Origin: Arthrobacter subterraneus
GTDB taxonomy: Bacteria > Actinomycetota > Actinomycetes > Actinomycetales > Micrococcaceae
Direction of reading: 5' to 3'
DNA length: 64,000 nt
Assembly: GCF_900099735.1 (NCBI RefSeq)
Contig: NZ_FNDT01000003.1
Location: forward strand, 62,001 to 126,000
The stretch's first letter is position 1, and each line of letters begins with the position of its first letter. Positions 15,866 through 25,154 of the stretch are shown here, piece by piece. Below the pieces are notes generated by a model that was not told the origin of the DNA, ran no database searches, and saw nothing but the letters and a program-made list of their open reading frames with translations. Made by a program: the position numbers and the translations under genes.

Positions 15866-16810
15866 CTAGTGCGGCTCCTGCGGAACCACAGCCCCCGCTC
15901 CCGCAAGCTGTGTCACCGCAATGTGGCTTGGCTGCCCTGCTTCCTCGATGAACTTGAGGGCCAGCGCTGCTTCAGGGACGTGGACGTGCACACGCCAGCG
16001 GTAGCCCTCCTCGACCTCGGTCACAGCGCTCATAATGACCGAGTCGCCCACCTCATCCAGGTGCAGGCGGAGCGTCGCGGCATCGAGCGGACTGAGGTTG
16101 ATGGTGCACATGACCTCGACGCCCTCGGCCGGCATGCCGTTATGGATGTGCGGCGCCTGGACGTCGTAGCCGTGCAGGCCGTCGAGCAACTCATCCTGCA
16201 GTTCCTCACCGAGCGAGGCGGCGCGGAGCGCGTCCATGATGAGGAGGAACCCGACTCCTCCGGCATCCACCACCCGGGCTTCGGTGAGCGCTCCGAGTTG
16301 ACTTTCCGTACGGACCACCGCTTCCAGCGCAGCCTCCACGGAACCCTGCAGGGTCATGGCGAGAGCGTGGTTACTGTCGTCTCCCTGATTTGCCTGATCC
16401 ACGGTGGCAGCTCCGGCCGCCGCGGCCTCGAGGACGGAGAGCAAGGTCCCGGGCACTGGATCGCTGAGTGCCGACCAGCTGCGGATCTGTGCACGGTTGA
16501 GCGCAGTGGCCAGCAGCGGACCGGACAGGCGCGAGACACCGTGAAGCGGCTCGGCGATTGCCGCCAGGAACACTGCAAAGAGCGTCCCCGAGTTTCCGCG
16601 GGCGTCTTCCATGGCAGCCTGACCTGCGATCTTCAGCAGCTCCCCGAGATCATGGGTCTCAACGTCTGCAACGGCCTGGGCTGCTGCACGGACCGTCAGG
16701 TAGAGGTTGGTGCCGGTGTCGCCATCTGCCACCGGGAAGATGTTGATCGCGTTGAGGCGGTCGCTGTGGTTGCCGAGGGATTCTTCAGCCTTGCTCAACC
16801 ATCGCTTCAT
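15866..16810 (-). CDS. DAK2-domain protein (DhaL/FakA-like)
   Basis: 314 residues. The N-terminal 200 residues are a DhaL/DAK2 nucleotide-binding domain: NIFPVADGDTGTNLYLTV supplies the Mg-ATP-binding Asp residues, and EDARGNSGTLFAVFLAA the following motif. The rest (AEGVEVMCTINLSPLDAATL) resembles the middle domain of FakA fatty-acid kinases. At about 315 residues it is much shorter than FakA (about 550) and lacks the C-terminal part, as is usual for the actinobacterial gene next to thiL and recG. The role is unknown. I chose ATG 16810, matching the expected MKRWL start; a TTG at 16843 would overlap the thiL stop. Confidence 0.85.
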   Translation of the reverse strand: MKRWLSKAEESLGNHSDRLNAINIFPVADGDTGTNLYLTVRAAAQAVADVETHDLGELLKIAGQAAMEDARGNSGTLFAVFLAAIAEPLHGVSRLSGPLLATALNRAQIRSWSALSDPVPGTLLSVLEAAAAGAATVDQANQGDDSNHALAMTLQGSVEAALEAVVRTESQLGALTEARVVDAGGVGFLLIMDALRAASLGEELQDELLDGLHGYDVQAPHIHNGMPAEGVEVMCTINLSPLDAATLRLHLDEVGDSVIMSAVTEVEEGYRWRVHVHVPEAALALKFIEEAGQPSHIAVTQLAGAGAVVPQEPH

Positions 16811-16832
16811 CGCAGTAGCGTTAGCGGTGATT

Positions 16833-17837
16833 TTAGTCTGCAAAATGATCCCATCCCACGTTGGCTGGAGGCTCTGACCCCACGGTCACCTCGGCATGCC
16901 CGGCCTTAATTGAGCCTACCGCAGTGAACCCTGCCAGCGGCATAACGTTTGGGTTAACGGTGGCCAGCAGACCGTGGTCCTCTCCCCCGCCGAGCACCCA
17001 CTCGAGCGGGTCGGCGTCCAGCAGGCCGGCAGCTGCCACCAATGGTGACGACAGACTCTTCAGGGCCTCCGGATGAAAGTCCACACGGACAGAACTGGCA
17101 GAAGCCAGCCGGTGGGCATCGCGCACCAACCCGTCGGAAATATCCATCATTGCGGTGGCACCCGCCTGCGCGGCCGCAGGCCCCGCCTGCAGCGGCGGAC
17201 GCGGCCTGCACTGGCATTCGACGAGCCGGAGAAGGTCCGCACCGAGCGATCCATAACCATGGGAGGACTCCAGCAGCGCCAATCCGGCTGCCGCGCGTCC
17301 CACGGTTCCGGCGAGGACGACGACGTCTCCCGGCCGCGCCCCGGATCGGACCACCGGAGAACGGCCGCGCAATGAACCGGTGACTGCAGCGGTGACTGAG
17401 ATTTCCGTGCCCCTCCCGAGGTCGCCTCCCACAACGGAGCAGGCGGACGCCCCGAGCTCCCTGATGGCGGCGGTGAGCCCGTCCGCAAGATCCTCGACCC
17501 AGCCGACGGCGGTGGTGCCGGGAAGCGTGAGGCTGACCACCAGCGAAGTGGCGTCACCGCCCATTGCGTTGATGTCGGAGAGGTTCTGTGCGGCAGCCTT
17601 CCAGCCGACGTCGAACCCACTGGTTCGATAACCATTGGGCCACTGCAACCGGAAGTCCATGTCCTGGACCTGAGTGTCCACGGACAGCAGCACCCTGCCG
17701 TCCGGAGCCGCCACAAGCGCTGCGTCATCTCCAGGACCGAGGAGCACTCCGGAGGGATCCCCGTGCGGGCTCTGCAGGCGCGGCAGGATCCGCTCAAGCA
17801 GGGCGGATTCGCTCAGCTGGGCAACAGTAAGTGGCAT
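16833..17837 (-). CDS. thiL: Thiamine-monophosphate kinase
   Basis: 334 residues. ThiL phosphorylates thiamine monophosphate to thiamine pyrophosphate with ATP. Motifs of the AIR-synthase-like fold are visible: GPGDDAALV near the N-terminus (metal and ATP), SVDTQVQDMDFRL, DINAMGGDATSLVVSL, GGDLGRGTEISVT, MMDISDGLVRDAHRLA (metal-binding Asp) and GGGEDHGLLATV. I chose ATG 17837, where similarity begins (MPLTVAQLSESALLERI). Upstream lies a 151-base gap to the DedA gene; downstream the DAK2 gene follows within 22 bases. Confidence 0.95.
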   Translation of the reverse strand: MPLTVAQLSESALLERILPRLQSPHGDPSGVLLGPGDDAALVAAPDGRVLLSVDTQVQDMDFRLQWPNGYRTSGFDVGWKAAAQNLSDINAMGGDATSLVVSLTLPGTTAVGWVEDLADGLTAAIRELGASACSVVGGDLGRGTEISVTAAVTGSLRGRSPVVRSGARPGDVVVLAGTVGRAAAGLALLESSHGYGSLGADLLRLVECQCRPRPPLQAGPAAAQAGATAMMDISDGLVRDAHRLASASSVRVDFHPEALKSLSSPLVAAAGLLDADPLEWVLGGGEDHGLLATVNPNVMPLAGFTAVGSIKAGHAEVTVGSEPPANVGWDHFAD

Positions 17838-17988
17838 GATTCCACCGTACTTGGCACAGCAGACATTCCCGCGGCGGGCGTGGACAACGCCACCGCATAC
17901 AGCGCTGTCCCACACTGCGCCGCTGCACACGCAGTCGGACGAAGCCGCCCACCGCCAGGTGCCGAAAGCCCATTGACTGAGTAAATCG

Positions 17989-18654
17989 CTAGCCCGCCCG
18001 CCGCCGTCGTATCCGACGTCGGACAAGCCACCCGACCAGCGCTGCAAGAGCCGCATAGAGGACGACGTCGAAGTACTGCGCGTACTGGTCCACCAGGTGG
18101 TACTGCGTTCCGAGAAAGTAGCCCAGCCCGATGAGCAGCACATTCCATAGCAGGCTGCCGGCAATGGTGAACAGGGCGAACGTGCGCAACGGCATGTGCT
18201 CGGCCCCGGCGGGCAGCGAGATCAGGCTTCTCACTCCCGGTATCAGGCGGCCGAAGAAGACGGCAGAGCGCCCGTGGCGCCTGAACCAGCCGGCCGCCCT
18301 CTCAAAATCCTCGCGGTCAACCAGCGGCAGCTTCGATAGGCCGCGCACCACGCGCTCCTCGCCCATTTTCGCGCCAAGGAGGTACAGGAGAACAGCGCCC
18401 AGGAAGCTTCCCGCCGTGGCCAGGGCGACCGCCAGGATTGCGTTCATCCTGCCCTGCTGCGACAGGAATCCGGCCAACGGCAGCACCACCTCGCTCGGAA
18501 TGGGCGGAAATACCGTCTCAAGGAGCACCAGGACACCGACGCCGGCTTCACCGAGGGCGCTCATCACATCGGTGATCAGCCCGGCCAGTCCAGTCGGTTC
18601 CTGGAGCGCGCCGGAGCTCGTGCCGGAACTACTGCGCGGGAGTGGAGGCGACAT
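17989..18654 (-). CDS. DedA-family membrane protein
   Basis: 221 residues with 4-5 membrane segments. Diagnostic DedA/SNARE-associated motifs are LLETVFPPIPSEVVLPLAGF (about 31-50) and FFGRLIPGVRSLISLPAG (about 133-150), with GSLLWNVLLIGLGYFLG in the next helix. DedA proteins are membrane lipid transport or proton-linked proteins; several act as undecaprenyl-phosphate flippases. The ATG at 18654 lies inside the end of the LCP gene (26-base overlap), so the two are translationally linked. LCP proteins use undecaprenyl-pyrophosphate-linked substrates, so a lipid-carrier role fits the pairing (inference). The tail is Arg-rich. Confidence 0.88.
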   Translation of the reverse strand: MSPPLPRSSSGTSSGALQEPTGLAGLITDVMSALGEAGVGVLVLLETVFPPIPSEVVLPLAGFLSQQGRMNAILAVALATAGSFLGAVLLYLLGAKMGEERVVRGLSKLPLVDREDFERAAGWFRRHGRSAVFFGRLIPGVRSLISLPAGAEHMPLRTFALFTIAGSLLWNVLLIGLGYFLGTQYHLVDQYAQYFDVVLYAALAALVGWLVRRRIRRRRAG

Positions 18655-19678
18655 ACTCGCCCAGTGTGCCCTGGTCGAGCGCTTCCGCAATGCGGCCGAT
18701 CGCTTCATCGTCCTTGACGACGATGGACTGCCCGTCCGGTGCCGTGCCCACGCCCAGATTGGGGAGGGTGAAGAAGACGACGTCGTCGGAGCGGACCTGC
18801 CGCATGCCGAGCGCGAGGGATCCGAGCGTCACGGCGTCAAAGTCCTCGTCAACGCTGAGGTACGGTGAAATTTCATTCACCACGCGGCTCAGCCTCACCG
18901 GGTTGGTGAACGTCTCCGTGCTCAACAGCTCCGACATGACGCCCTTGATGAAGAGCTGCTGGTTCTGCACCCTCTGGTAATCACCATCGCTGAACGCCTG
19001 ACGTTCGCGGACAAACTTCAGTGCCGATTCACCGTCGAGGGTAATGCTCCCCTGCTGGAACTCTTCCCCTTCCGTTCCCTCCGAGCGGAAGGCGATCGGG
19101 TTGTCCACGGTCACTCCGCCCAGTGCATCGGTGAGACCTTTGAAGCCTTCGAAGTCCAGCATCACCACATGGTCGACCGGGGCATCGAACATGGTCTCCA
19201 CGGTCTGCACAACCAGCGGGACACCGCCGAGCGCAATGGCCGCGTTGATCTTGTTGTCGCCGTGACCGGGAATCTCGGTCCAGGTATCCCGCATGATCGA
19301 CATCACGTAGACGGTCTGCCGGTCCTCAGGGATATGCAGGAGCATCATGGTGTCCGAGCGGGTATCCGCAGACCCTTCGCCGGGATTGCCTGCGTCGGCT
19401 GATTCGCCGGGCCGTGCATCACTGCCCATCAACAGGATGTTCATGGCGCCTTCGGCGGCGGCGGTCCGCTCAGGCCGGGTGGATGCGTCCGGAAAGGCCG
19501 GCTCGATGGTGGTCGTCCGGGTTTCGAAGGCCACTGCCAGGCTGATCACATAGCCGGCCACCAACGCCGCCAGGGCCAGGACCACGCCCAGCAACACCAG
19601 CACGGTGGTGCGCAGCGGCCGCCGTCTTTTCGGCTCCCGCGGGCGCGGCGCGTCGTCATAATCGTTCTGCGTAGTCAA
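18629..19678 (-). CDS. LCP (LytR-CpsA-Psr) family cell-wall glycopolymer ligase
   Basis: 349 residues: a short basic cytoplasmic tail (REPKRRRPLR), one membrane helix (about 27-50) and an extracellular LCP domain. LCP enzymes transfer wall glycopolymers from the lipid carrier to peptidoglycan. The conserved polar residues are present: NILLMGSDAR, RSDTMMLLHI, SIMRDTWTEIPGHGDNKINA, LDFEGFKGLTDALGG, and ESALKFVRERQAF with DYQRVQNQQ. I chose TTG 19678, eight bases after GGGAG, giving a tail-plus-helix start typical of the family. It diverges from an MFS exporter gene. Confidence 0.92.
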   Translation of the reverse strand: MTTQNDYDDAPRPREPKRRRPLRTTVLVLLGVVLALAALVAGYVISLAVAFETRTTTIEPAFPDASTRPERTAAAEGAMNILLMGSDARPGESADAGNPGEGSADTRSDTMMLLHIPEDRQTVYVMSIMRDTWTEIPGHGDNKINAAIALGGVPLVVQTVETMFDAPVDHVVMLDFEGFKGLTDALGGVTVDNPIAFRSEGTEGEEFQQGSITLDGESALKFVRERQAFSDGDYQRVQNQQLFIKGVMSELLSTETFTNPVRLSRVVNEISPYLSVDEDFDAVTLGSLALGMRQVRSDDVVFFTLPNLGVGTAPDGQSIVVKDDEAIGRIAEALDQGTLGEYVASTPAQ

Positions 19679-19800
19679 ACGGAGTGCTCCCAGCGGATAG
19701 TCGGTAAGCCACCATGGTACCGAGCCGGCTTTCCCACACGGGCAGGCAGCAGTCGGGCGATGCGCTTGAGTTTCCCCAATCGCTGTGGAACTGTTCACCC

Positions 19801-21051
19801 ATGGCAAGTGAATCGCTCAGGGTCGACGACCCGGCACAGGCACCCCTCGGTGCGCCGTACTGGAAGCTCTGGACCTCCTCCGGATTCTCCAACCTTGCCG
19901 ACGGCGTGTTCAAGATTGCGCTGCCCCTGCTCGCCATCCAGTTCACTCAGTCGCCGACACTGATTGCGGGGCTCTCGTTCGTTGCCACCCTCCCCTGGCT
20001 CCTTTTTGCGCTGACGGCGGGTGCCCTGGCTGACCGGCTCGACCGCCGGCGCCTCATGCTGCTGGCCAACCTCACCCGGGCGGCGTTGCCGGCGCTGCTC
20101 ATCGGGGTGATCCTTCTTGACCTCGGCTCGATCTGGGCGCTCTATGTGATTGCGCTTCTGGTGGGGGTGGCGGAAACGCTGTATGACACATCCGCCCAGT
20201 CGATCATGCCGCAGCTTGTGCACCGGGATCAGCTGGCACGGGCCAACGGCCGGCTCTACGCCGTCGAGCTTGCCACCAACCAGTTCATCGGTCCGCCGCT
20301 GGGTGGGCTGCTGGTCGCTGCCGGCGTTCTCGGCGGCTTTGCCGTTCCCGCTGCCTTGTGGCTCGCCGCAGTGGGATCGCTGTTCCTCGTGCGCGGGAAC
20401 TTCCGCATCGAGCGCGAGGAGAAGACCACCCTCCGCTACGACATCGCCGAGGGCCTACGGTTCCTGTGGGACCAGAAGATCCTGCGTACGCTCGCCGTCA
20501 TGACCGGCACCTTCAATTTCGCCTCGAGCGCCGCGTTTGCACTGTTCGTGCTCTTCGCCGTCGGTCCGTCGTCGGCCATGCAGCTGACCGAGGCCGCTTT
20601 CGGTGTCCTCCTGACCACCTCCGCCATCGGCGCTTTCGCCGGCTCTTTCGTGGCCGGGTGGGCGGAACGGAAGCTGGGCCGCTCAAAGTCGCTTGCCCTG
20701 ACCATTCTCGGCGGATCATTCTTCGTCGGAGCGCCGGCCCTCACCACCAACCCGTACATCCTTGGCTTCGTGTTCTTCATCGGCGGCGTGTTGGTCATGC
20801 TCTGGAACGTCATCACGGTCTCGCTGCGTCAGCGCATCACGCCGGACCGGTTGCTGGGACGGGTGAACAGCGCCTACCGCCTCCTCGCCTGGGGCACCAT
20901 GCCGCTGGGTGCTGCGGCCGGCGGTCTGATTGCCCAGTGGCTGGGGCTCCAGGCGATGTTCGGGATCATGGGCCTGCTGACCCTCGCCCTGCTGGGGCTC
21001 ATGCCGATTGTCACGGACCGGGCCATTGACGCGGCCGACGTCGCATCCTGA
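19801..21051 (+). CDS. MFS exporter, EntS-like
   Basis: 416 residues, about 12 membrane segments, of the EntS/MFS_3 branch. Signatures are YWKLWTSSGFSNLADGVFKI at the first helix, GALADRLDRRRLMLLANLTR in the helix 2-3 loop, and the motif-A-like block GVAETLYDTSAQSIMPQLVH, GPPLGGLLVAAG. This branch holds siderophore exporters and antibiotic efflux pumps, and most members are unassigned. No siderophore genes are nearby, so the substrate is unknown. I chose ATG 19801, after which similarity begins; the frame is open 29 codons further up. It is followed by a DUF3515 lipoprotein gene. Confidence 0.87.
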   Translation: MASESLRVDDPAQAPLGAPYWKLWTSSGFSNLADGVFKIALPLLAIQFTQSPTLIAGLSFVATLPWLLFALTAGALADRLDRRRLMLLANLTRAALPALLIGVILLDLGSIWALYVIALLVGVAETLYDTSAQSIMPQLVHRDQLARANGRLYAVELATNQFIGPPLGGLLVAAGVLGGFAVPAALWLAAVGSLFLVRGNFRIEREEKTTLRYDIAEGLRFLWDQKILRTLAVMTGTFNFASSAAFALFVLFAVGPSSAMQLTEAAFGVLLTTSAIGAFAGSFVAGWAERKLGRSKSLALTILGGSFFVGAPALTTNPYILGFVFFIGGVLVMLWNVITVSLRQRITPDRLLGRVNSAYRLLAWGTMPLGAAAGGLIAQWLGLQAMFGIMGLLTLALLGLMPIVTDRAIDAADVAS

Positions 21052-21089
21052 CTCACGCCGCCCCCGCTCCCGACGCTAGGCTGGGATGC

Positions 21090-21581
21090 ATGCCCTTCTC
21101 CGCCCGCGCTGTTCGCCCTGCCGCGGGCGTACTGCTCGCACTGTCGCTGAGCGCCTGCTCACCCATCGTCGACGTCGATGCCGCCCCCGACGCCGCCAAT
21201 CCCCGCTGCGCCGAGGTCATGATCTCCCTGCCCAACCAGGTTGCCGGGTACGAGTTGAGGGAAACCAACAGCCAGGCGACCGCCGCGTGGGGAGATCCCT
21301 CGCAGGTTGTGCTCCGGTGCGGGGTAGAAATCCCAGGACCCACCACCGATGCCTGCGCGTCCGTCAACGACGTCGACTGGGTCATCCGGGAGTCCCCCGA
21401 CACGGACGTCTGGACCGCAGTAACCTACGGCCGCAATCCCGCGGTGGAGGTCCTCTTCGACCCCAACCAGGTCCCTTCCAGCACCGTGCTCGTCGATCTG
21501 AGCGTGCCCGTCACACGGATCGAACAAACGGAACAGTGTCTCAGCCTCAGCGACACGGTGGACCTGACCGACGAAGGCTAG
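21090..21581 (+). CDS. DUF3515 lipoprotein
   Basis: 163 residues. Signal peptide with lipobox LSLSAC (Cys about residue 24), so the mature protein is lipid-anchored on the outer face of the membrane. The rest matches DUF3515: NPRCAEVMISLPNQVAGYEL, AWGDPSQVVLRCGVE, VNDVDWVIRE, WTAVTYGRNPAVEVLFD. Four Cys after the lipobox could form disulfides. In Micrococcaceae this gene usually sits between ddl and thiL, as it does here within a few genes, but here it is on the opposite strand. Function unknown. Confidence 0.85.
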   Translation: MPFSARAVRPAAGVLLALSLSACSPIVDVDAAPDAANPRCAEVMISLPNQVAGYELRETNSQATAAWGDPSQVVLRCGVEIPGPTTDACASVNDVDWVIRESPDTDVWTAVTYGRNPAVEVLFDPNQVPSSTVLVDLSVPVTRIEQTEQCLSLSDTVDLTDEG

Positions 21582-21617
21582 CGCCGTCGTCGTTCCCGCG
21601 TTTTACACTGGGGCACG

Positions 21618-22544
21618 ATGAAAACCACCGACTCCACTCCCCTGTCCGGTACCCAGTACACCCTCCAGCACGGTCCCTACACGGCCTGCGTGGCCAGCGT
21701 GGGCGCAACCCTGAGGTACTTCCGCCATGATGGCCGCGACCTTGTGGTCCCCTATGACGCCGAGGAAATCCGCCCGTCCTTCCGCGGAGCGGTGCTGGTG
21801 CCCTGGCCCAACCGGGTGGTGGACGGCAAGTACACCTTCAACGGCGAAGCGCAGCAGTTGGCCCTGACGGAACCGCAGCGTTCCCACGCCATCCATGGGC
21901 TGCTGGGCTGGGTTGACTGGACGCTCGCGGACCAGAGCACCGAATCGGTCCGGCTGGCAGCGTCCGTTATCCCGCAGAAGGGCTACCCGTTCCGCCTCGA
22001 GATCGAAGTGCTGTACACGCTCGACGACGACGGCCTCACCACCACCATCACCGCAGCGAACCCCGGACCGTCCGCAGCGCCCTACGGATCATCGGCTCAT
22101 CCCTACCTTGTCGCCGGAGAGGGGCTGGTGGATGACTGGACGGTCCAGGTGCCGGCGTCGAAGGTCCTCCAGGTAACCGAGGACCGGCTGATTCCCACCG
22201 AACTGACGGATGTGGCGTCGTCGCACTTCGACCTCCGCGAACCACGCCTCATCGGCGACACTTTCCTTGATCACGCCTACACGGGCATCAATTACGACGA
22301 CGGCGGCACCGCCACGGTGGCCGTGCACGCCGCGGACGGCCGCGGCGTTGCGATCACATTCGACCGGACCTGCCCCTGGGTGCAGATCCATACGGCAGAC
22401 AAGCCCAACCCGGCTGTGTCACGGCTCGGCCTGGCAGCTGAGCCCATGACGTGTCCTCCGGATGCCTTCAACTCCGGAACCGACCTCATTGTGCTGGAGC
22501 CGGGTGACATCCACTCGGCGGCCTGGCGCATCCACGCGCTGTAG
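21618..22544 (+). CDS. Aldose 1-epimerase family protein
   Basis: 308 residues, galactose-mutarotase beta-sandwich fold. It interconverts alpha and beta anomers of hexoses. Catalytic positions are visible: His in HAIHGLLGWVDW (about 94), His in PYGSSAHPYLVAGEG (about 162), and the general-base Glu in LGLAAEPMTCPPDAFNSG (about 276). The substrate-binding Arg is in PWPNRVVDGKYTFNG. The subgroup (YihR/Lmo-like) is not assigned to a specific sugar. It starts 36 bases after the DUF3515 gene on the same strand and may be co-transcribed. It converges with the SRPBCC gene. Confidence 0.92.
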   Translation: MKTTDSTPLSGTQYTLQHGPYTACVASVGATLRYFRHDGRDLVVPYDAEEIRPSFRGAVLVPWPNRVVDGKYTFNGEAQQLALTEPQRSHAIHGLLGWVDWTLADQSTESVRLAASVIPQKGYPFRLEIEVLYTLDDDGLTTTITAANPGPSAAPYGSSAHPYLVAGEGLVDDWTVQVPASKVLQVTEDRLIPTELTDVASSHFDLREPRLIGDTFLDHAYTGINYDDGGTATVAVHAADGRGVAITFDRTCPWVQIHTADKPNPAVSRLGLAAEPMTCPPDAFNSGTDLIVLEPGDIHSAAWRIHAL

Positions 22545-22556
22545 CAGGAGCGGCCC

Positions 22557-22991
22557 TCAGACGAGCGACTGCAGCCGCTGCTTCATGCCGTTCAGGGCCG
22601 GATCCCGCAGCGAGTTGAACGCGGGCCGGAGCAGCGGCTGCAGCAGTTTCACCGCGCCCTTCATGCGGAACTGCGCCGTATAGGTCACTTCACTTCCGCT
22701 GCCGGACGGTTTGACCTCGATCGAGTCGAACGCCTCCACAGTCTTGTTCTCGCCGCGGAGCTTGATGAAGCGTGTGCCGAGTTCGATGACCTCGTACTCG
22801 ATGGAGCTCCGCTTGCCACGGAACAGGGCCTCGGCATGGTACCGGTGACCCACTGCCACCGGCCCCTGCGACCGCTTCTCCACCACGGGAGTGCCCGGGT
22901 CCCACTCACTGGTGTGCTCGAACTGGGACAGGTAGGCGAAGGTGCGTTCGGGGGGAAGGTCGGTCTGCACGGAGCCGCTCACGGTGATCAT
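22557..22991 (-). CDS. SRPBCC (polyketide cyclase-like) family protein
   Basis: 144 residues forming one START/Bet v1-type helix-grip fold: VSGSVQTDLPPERTFAYLSQ and FEHTSEWDPGTP at the start, the beta-sheet region IEYEVIELGTRFIKLRGENK, and VTYTAQFRMKGAVKLLQPLL near the end. Such proteins bind hydrophobic ligands. No ligand or enzymatic activity can be deduced. It lies nine bases downstream of the LacI regulator gene on the same strand and may share its transcript. Confidence 0.85.
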   Translation of the reverse strand: MITVSGSVQTDLPPERTFAYLSQFEHTSEWDPGTPVVEKRSQGPVAVGHRYHAEALFRGKRSSIEYEVIELGTRFIKLRGENKTVEAFDSIEVKPSGSGSEVTYTAQFRMKGAVKLLQPLLRPAFNSLRDPALNGMKQRLQSLV

Positions 22992-23000
22992 CCACCCAGC

Positions 23001-24005
23001 CTACGGAGTCGCCGGAGGTGCTGAACAGGGGCCGGTGGAGGTGCGGACCAGAAACTCCGGGTGGATGGCAACCGAGGCGGGGGCCTCGTCCTTCACCACG
23101 GAGTCAATGGCCGCAGCGACGATGGCCGTCTCGTCCCATCCGAAGGTGGTCAGCTCCGGACTGACCAGGGGCGCCAGTTCGCTGTCGTCGAAACCGAGGA
23201 TCGAGACGTCGCCCGGGATGGACAGGCCACGGTTCCGCGCAGCACGGTAGGCGCCGAAGGCAAGGGTGTCGCTCAGGCACAGCAGGGCCGTCGGGCGTGC
23301 CGGCAGTGCGAGGAGGATCGCCGCCGCCTCTGCGGCTCCCGCCACGGAGGAGGCGGACGGCCCCACCACCACGTCCAGTCCCAGTTCCGCCCCGAGTTTC
23401 TCCACCAGGAGCTGCGCGGGCCTGCCCGGAGTGGACGGCAGCGACGGTGCCAACAGCCCCACCGACCGGTGGCCCAGACCGGCGAGGTGATTCAGGGCGG
23501 TGCTGATCCCGGTCTCGTTGTCGAAGAGCACGGTGCGTGCAACCGGACGGTGCGGCAGTGCGTCACCCAGGGACACCAGGCGAATCCGCTCCGGAACCTC
23601 GGCCCAGTACGGGGCGGACGGATCCACCGGAAACACGATGGCGGCGTCGACCCGGCGGGCCGGGAGCGAGCGCAGGGCATCCCGTTCGCGCACCGGTGAG
23701 GTGTCGACGTCGGTGATGGCCGAGAACAGGCCCTCCTGATGGAGCGCCTCCGACAGCATCACAGCAAGACCCTGCCGCCAAAGATCCCCGAGCGATCCGA
23801 TGATTGCAACGTTGCCGCTGCGGCCTCCGGCGAGGGCGCGTGCAGCCGGGTCCGCCGACCAGCCCATGTCCCGGGCGATCGCCTGGACACGCGCCACCGT
23901 CCTGTCCGACCCCCGGAGGCCCCGGAGGGCATAGGACGTGGCGGCCTTCGACAGGCCGGCCGCCTGCGCGATGTCCCGCAGCGTTGGCCGCTTCGGCTCC
24001 GTCAT
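23001..24005 (-). CDS. LacI-family transcriptional regulator
   Basis: 334 residues. The LacI HTH covers the first 60 residues (LRDIAQAAGLSKAATSYALR, then VQAIARDMGWSADPAARAL with the hinge). A periplasmic-binding-protein-like sensor follows (GNVAIIGSLGDLWRQG, RRVDAAIVFPVDPSAPYW, ALLCLSDTLAFGAYRAARNR, ILGFDDSELAPLVSPELTTF). It should repress a sugar or nucleoside gene set, but the only nearby sugar gene is the aldose epimerase about 0.5 kb away on the other strand. It starts 19 bases after ddl on the same strand. Confidence 0.92.
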   Translation of the reverse strand: MTEPKRPTLRDIAQAAGLSKAATSYALRGLRGSDRTVARVQAIARDMGWSADPAARALAGGRSGNVAIIGSLGDLWRQGLAVMLSEALHQEGLFSAITDVDTSPVRERDALRSLPARRVDAAIVFPVDPSAPYWAEVPERIRLVSLGDALPHRPVARTVLFDNETGISTALNHLAGLGHRSVGLLAPSLPSTPGRPAQLLVEKLGAELGLDVVVGPSASSVAGAAEAAAILLALPARPTALLCLSDTLAFGAYRAARNRGLSIPGDVSILGFDDSELAPLVSPELTTFGWDETAIVAAAIDSVVKDEAPASVAIHPEFLVRTSTGPCSAPPATP

Positions 24006-24024
24006 GGCCTGAACCCCGCCGGAA

Positions 24025-25152
24025 CTAGCGAAGGCCCGTCTTGCGTTCGAGTGCCAGCCCGATGAGTTCGTCGATCAGCTCTGTGTAGGTCAGACCGGAC
24101 TTGGCCCACATCTGGGGGTACATGCTGATGGGGGTGAAGCCCGGCATGGTGTTGATTTCATTGATGATGAGCTCGCCGGCGGGCGTGTAGAAGAAATCGA
24201 CGCGGGAAAGCCCCTCGGTCCCGAGAGCGTCGAAGGCGCGGGCAGCGAGCTCCCGGACCCGGTCAGTGACATAGGGCGGCAGGTCGGCCGGGCAGCTCAG
24301 CTCGGCTGCAGAACCGTCAACGTACTTCGCCTCGAAGTCATACCACTCGTGTTCGCCGGGCTGGACGGCGATCTCGCCCGGCAGGCTGGTGCGCGGTTCA
24401 TCCGTGCCCCGGCCCTGCAGGACCGCCACCTCGATCTCCCGACCCACGATCCCTGCCTCGACGATCACCTTCGGGTCGAACTCCCTGGCATGCTCAACCG
24501 CGGCTTCGAGCTCGGCGGGCGACGTTGCGCGGGAGATCCCCATGGATGAGCCCGCGCGGGCCGGTTTGACGAAGACGGGATAGCCGAGCCGTGCGGCACG
24601 CTCCAGGCAGGCTGAGCGGTCCCGGGTCCACTGCCTGTCAGTAAGAACTTCATAGGGCCCGACGGACAAACCGGCGGAGGCGAACACGACCTTCATGTAG
24701 TGCTTGTCCATCCCAACGGCAGACGCCAGCACACCGGCGCCGACGTAGCGCACATCGGCCATCTCCAGCAGGCCCTGCAGCGTGCCGTCCTCACCGAAGG
24801 GCCCGTGAAGCAGCGGAAGGACGACGTCGACGGCCCCCAGGCTGCGGGGCATCTGTTCCGCCCCGGTGGCGACGAGTTCCTGCGCGGCTCCACCGTCAGA
24901 GGCTGTCGCGAGCACCACCGGCTCCGGTGACACCGGTACTTCCGGAAGCACCGCCGAACGCAGCGACCACTGGGCAGGGTCCGAGGACACCAGCGACCAC
25001 TGGCCGTTTTTTGCAATGCCGACGGGCACGACGTCGTACTTGTCCCGGTCGATCGCCTCGAGCACACCGGCTGCGGTCACGCAGCTGACGGCATGCTCAC
25101 TCGAACGGCCGCCGAACAGCACGAGGACACGGGGCTTGGCAGGTGGGGTCAC
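24025..25152 (-). CDS. ddl: D-alanine--D-alanine ligase
   Basis: 375 residues. It joins two D-Ala with ATP for peptidoglycan precursors. ATP-grasp landmarks are VLVLFGGRSSEHAVSCVTAA, PLLHGPFGEDGTLQGLLE, VFVKPARAGSSMGISRA and the metal-binding end FFYTPAGELIINEINTMPGF. The final residues of the active site ISMYPQMWAKSGLTYTELID match Ddl. The omega-loop residue pattern of D-lactate ligases was not examined. The start is GTG 25152, two bases after the gpsA stop, so ddl is the last member of the murA-plsC-gpsA-ddl unit. Confidence 0.96.
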   Translation of the reverse strand: MTPPAKPRVLVLFGGRSSEHAVSCVTAAGVLEAIDRDKYDVVPVGIAKNGQWSLVSSDPAQWSLRSAVLPEVPVSPEPVVLATASDGGAAQELVATGAEQMPRSLGAVDVVLPLLHGPFGEDGTLQGLLEMADVRYVGAGVLASAVGMDKHYMKVVFASAGLSVGPYEVLTDRQWTRDRSACLERAARLGYPVFVKPARAGSSMGISRATSPAELEAAVEHAREFDPKVIVEAGIVGREIEVAVLQGRGTDEPRTSLPGEIAVQPGEHEWYDFEAKYVDGSAAELSCPADLPPYVTDRVRELAARAFDALGTEGLSRVDFFYTPAGELIINEINTMPGFTPISMYPQMWAKSGLTYTELIDELIGLALERKTGLR

Positions 25153-25154
25153 GT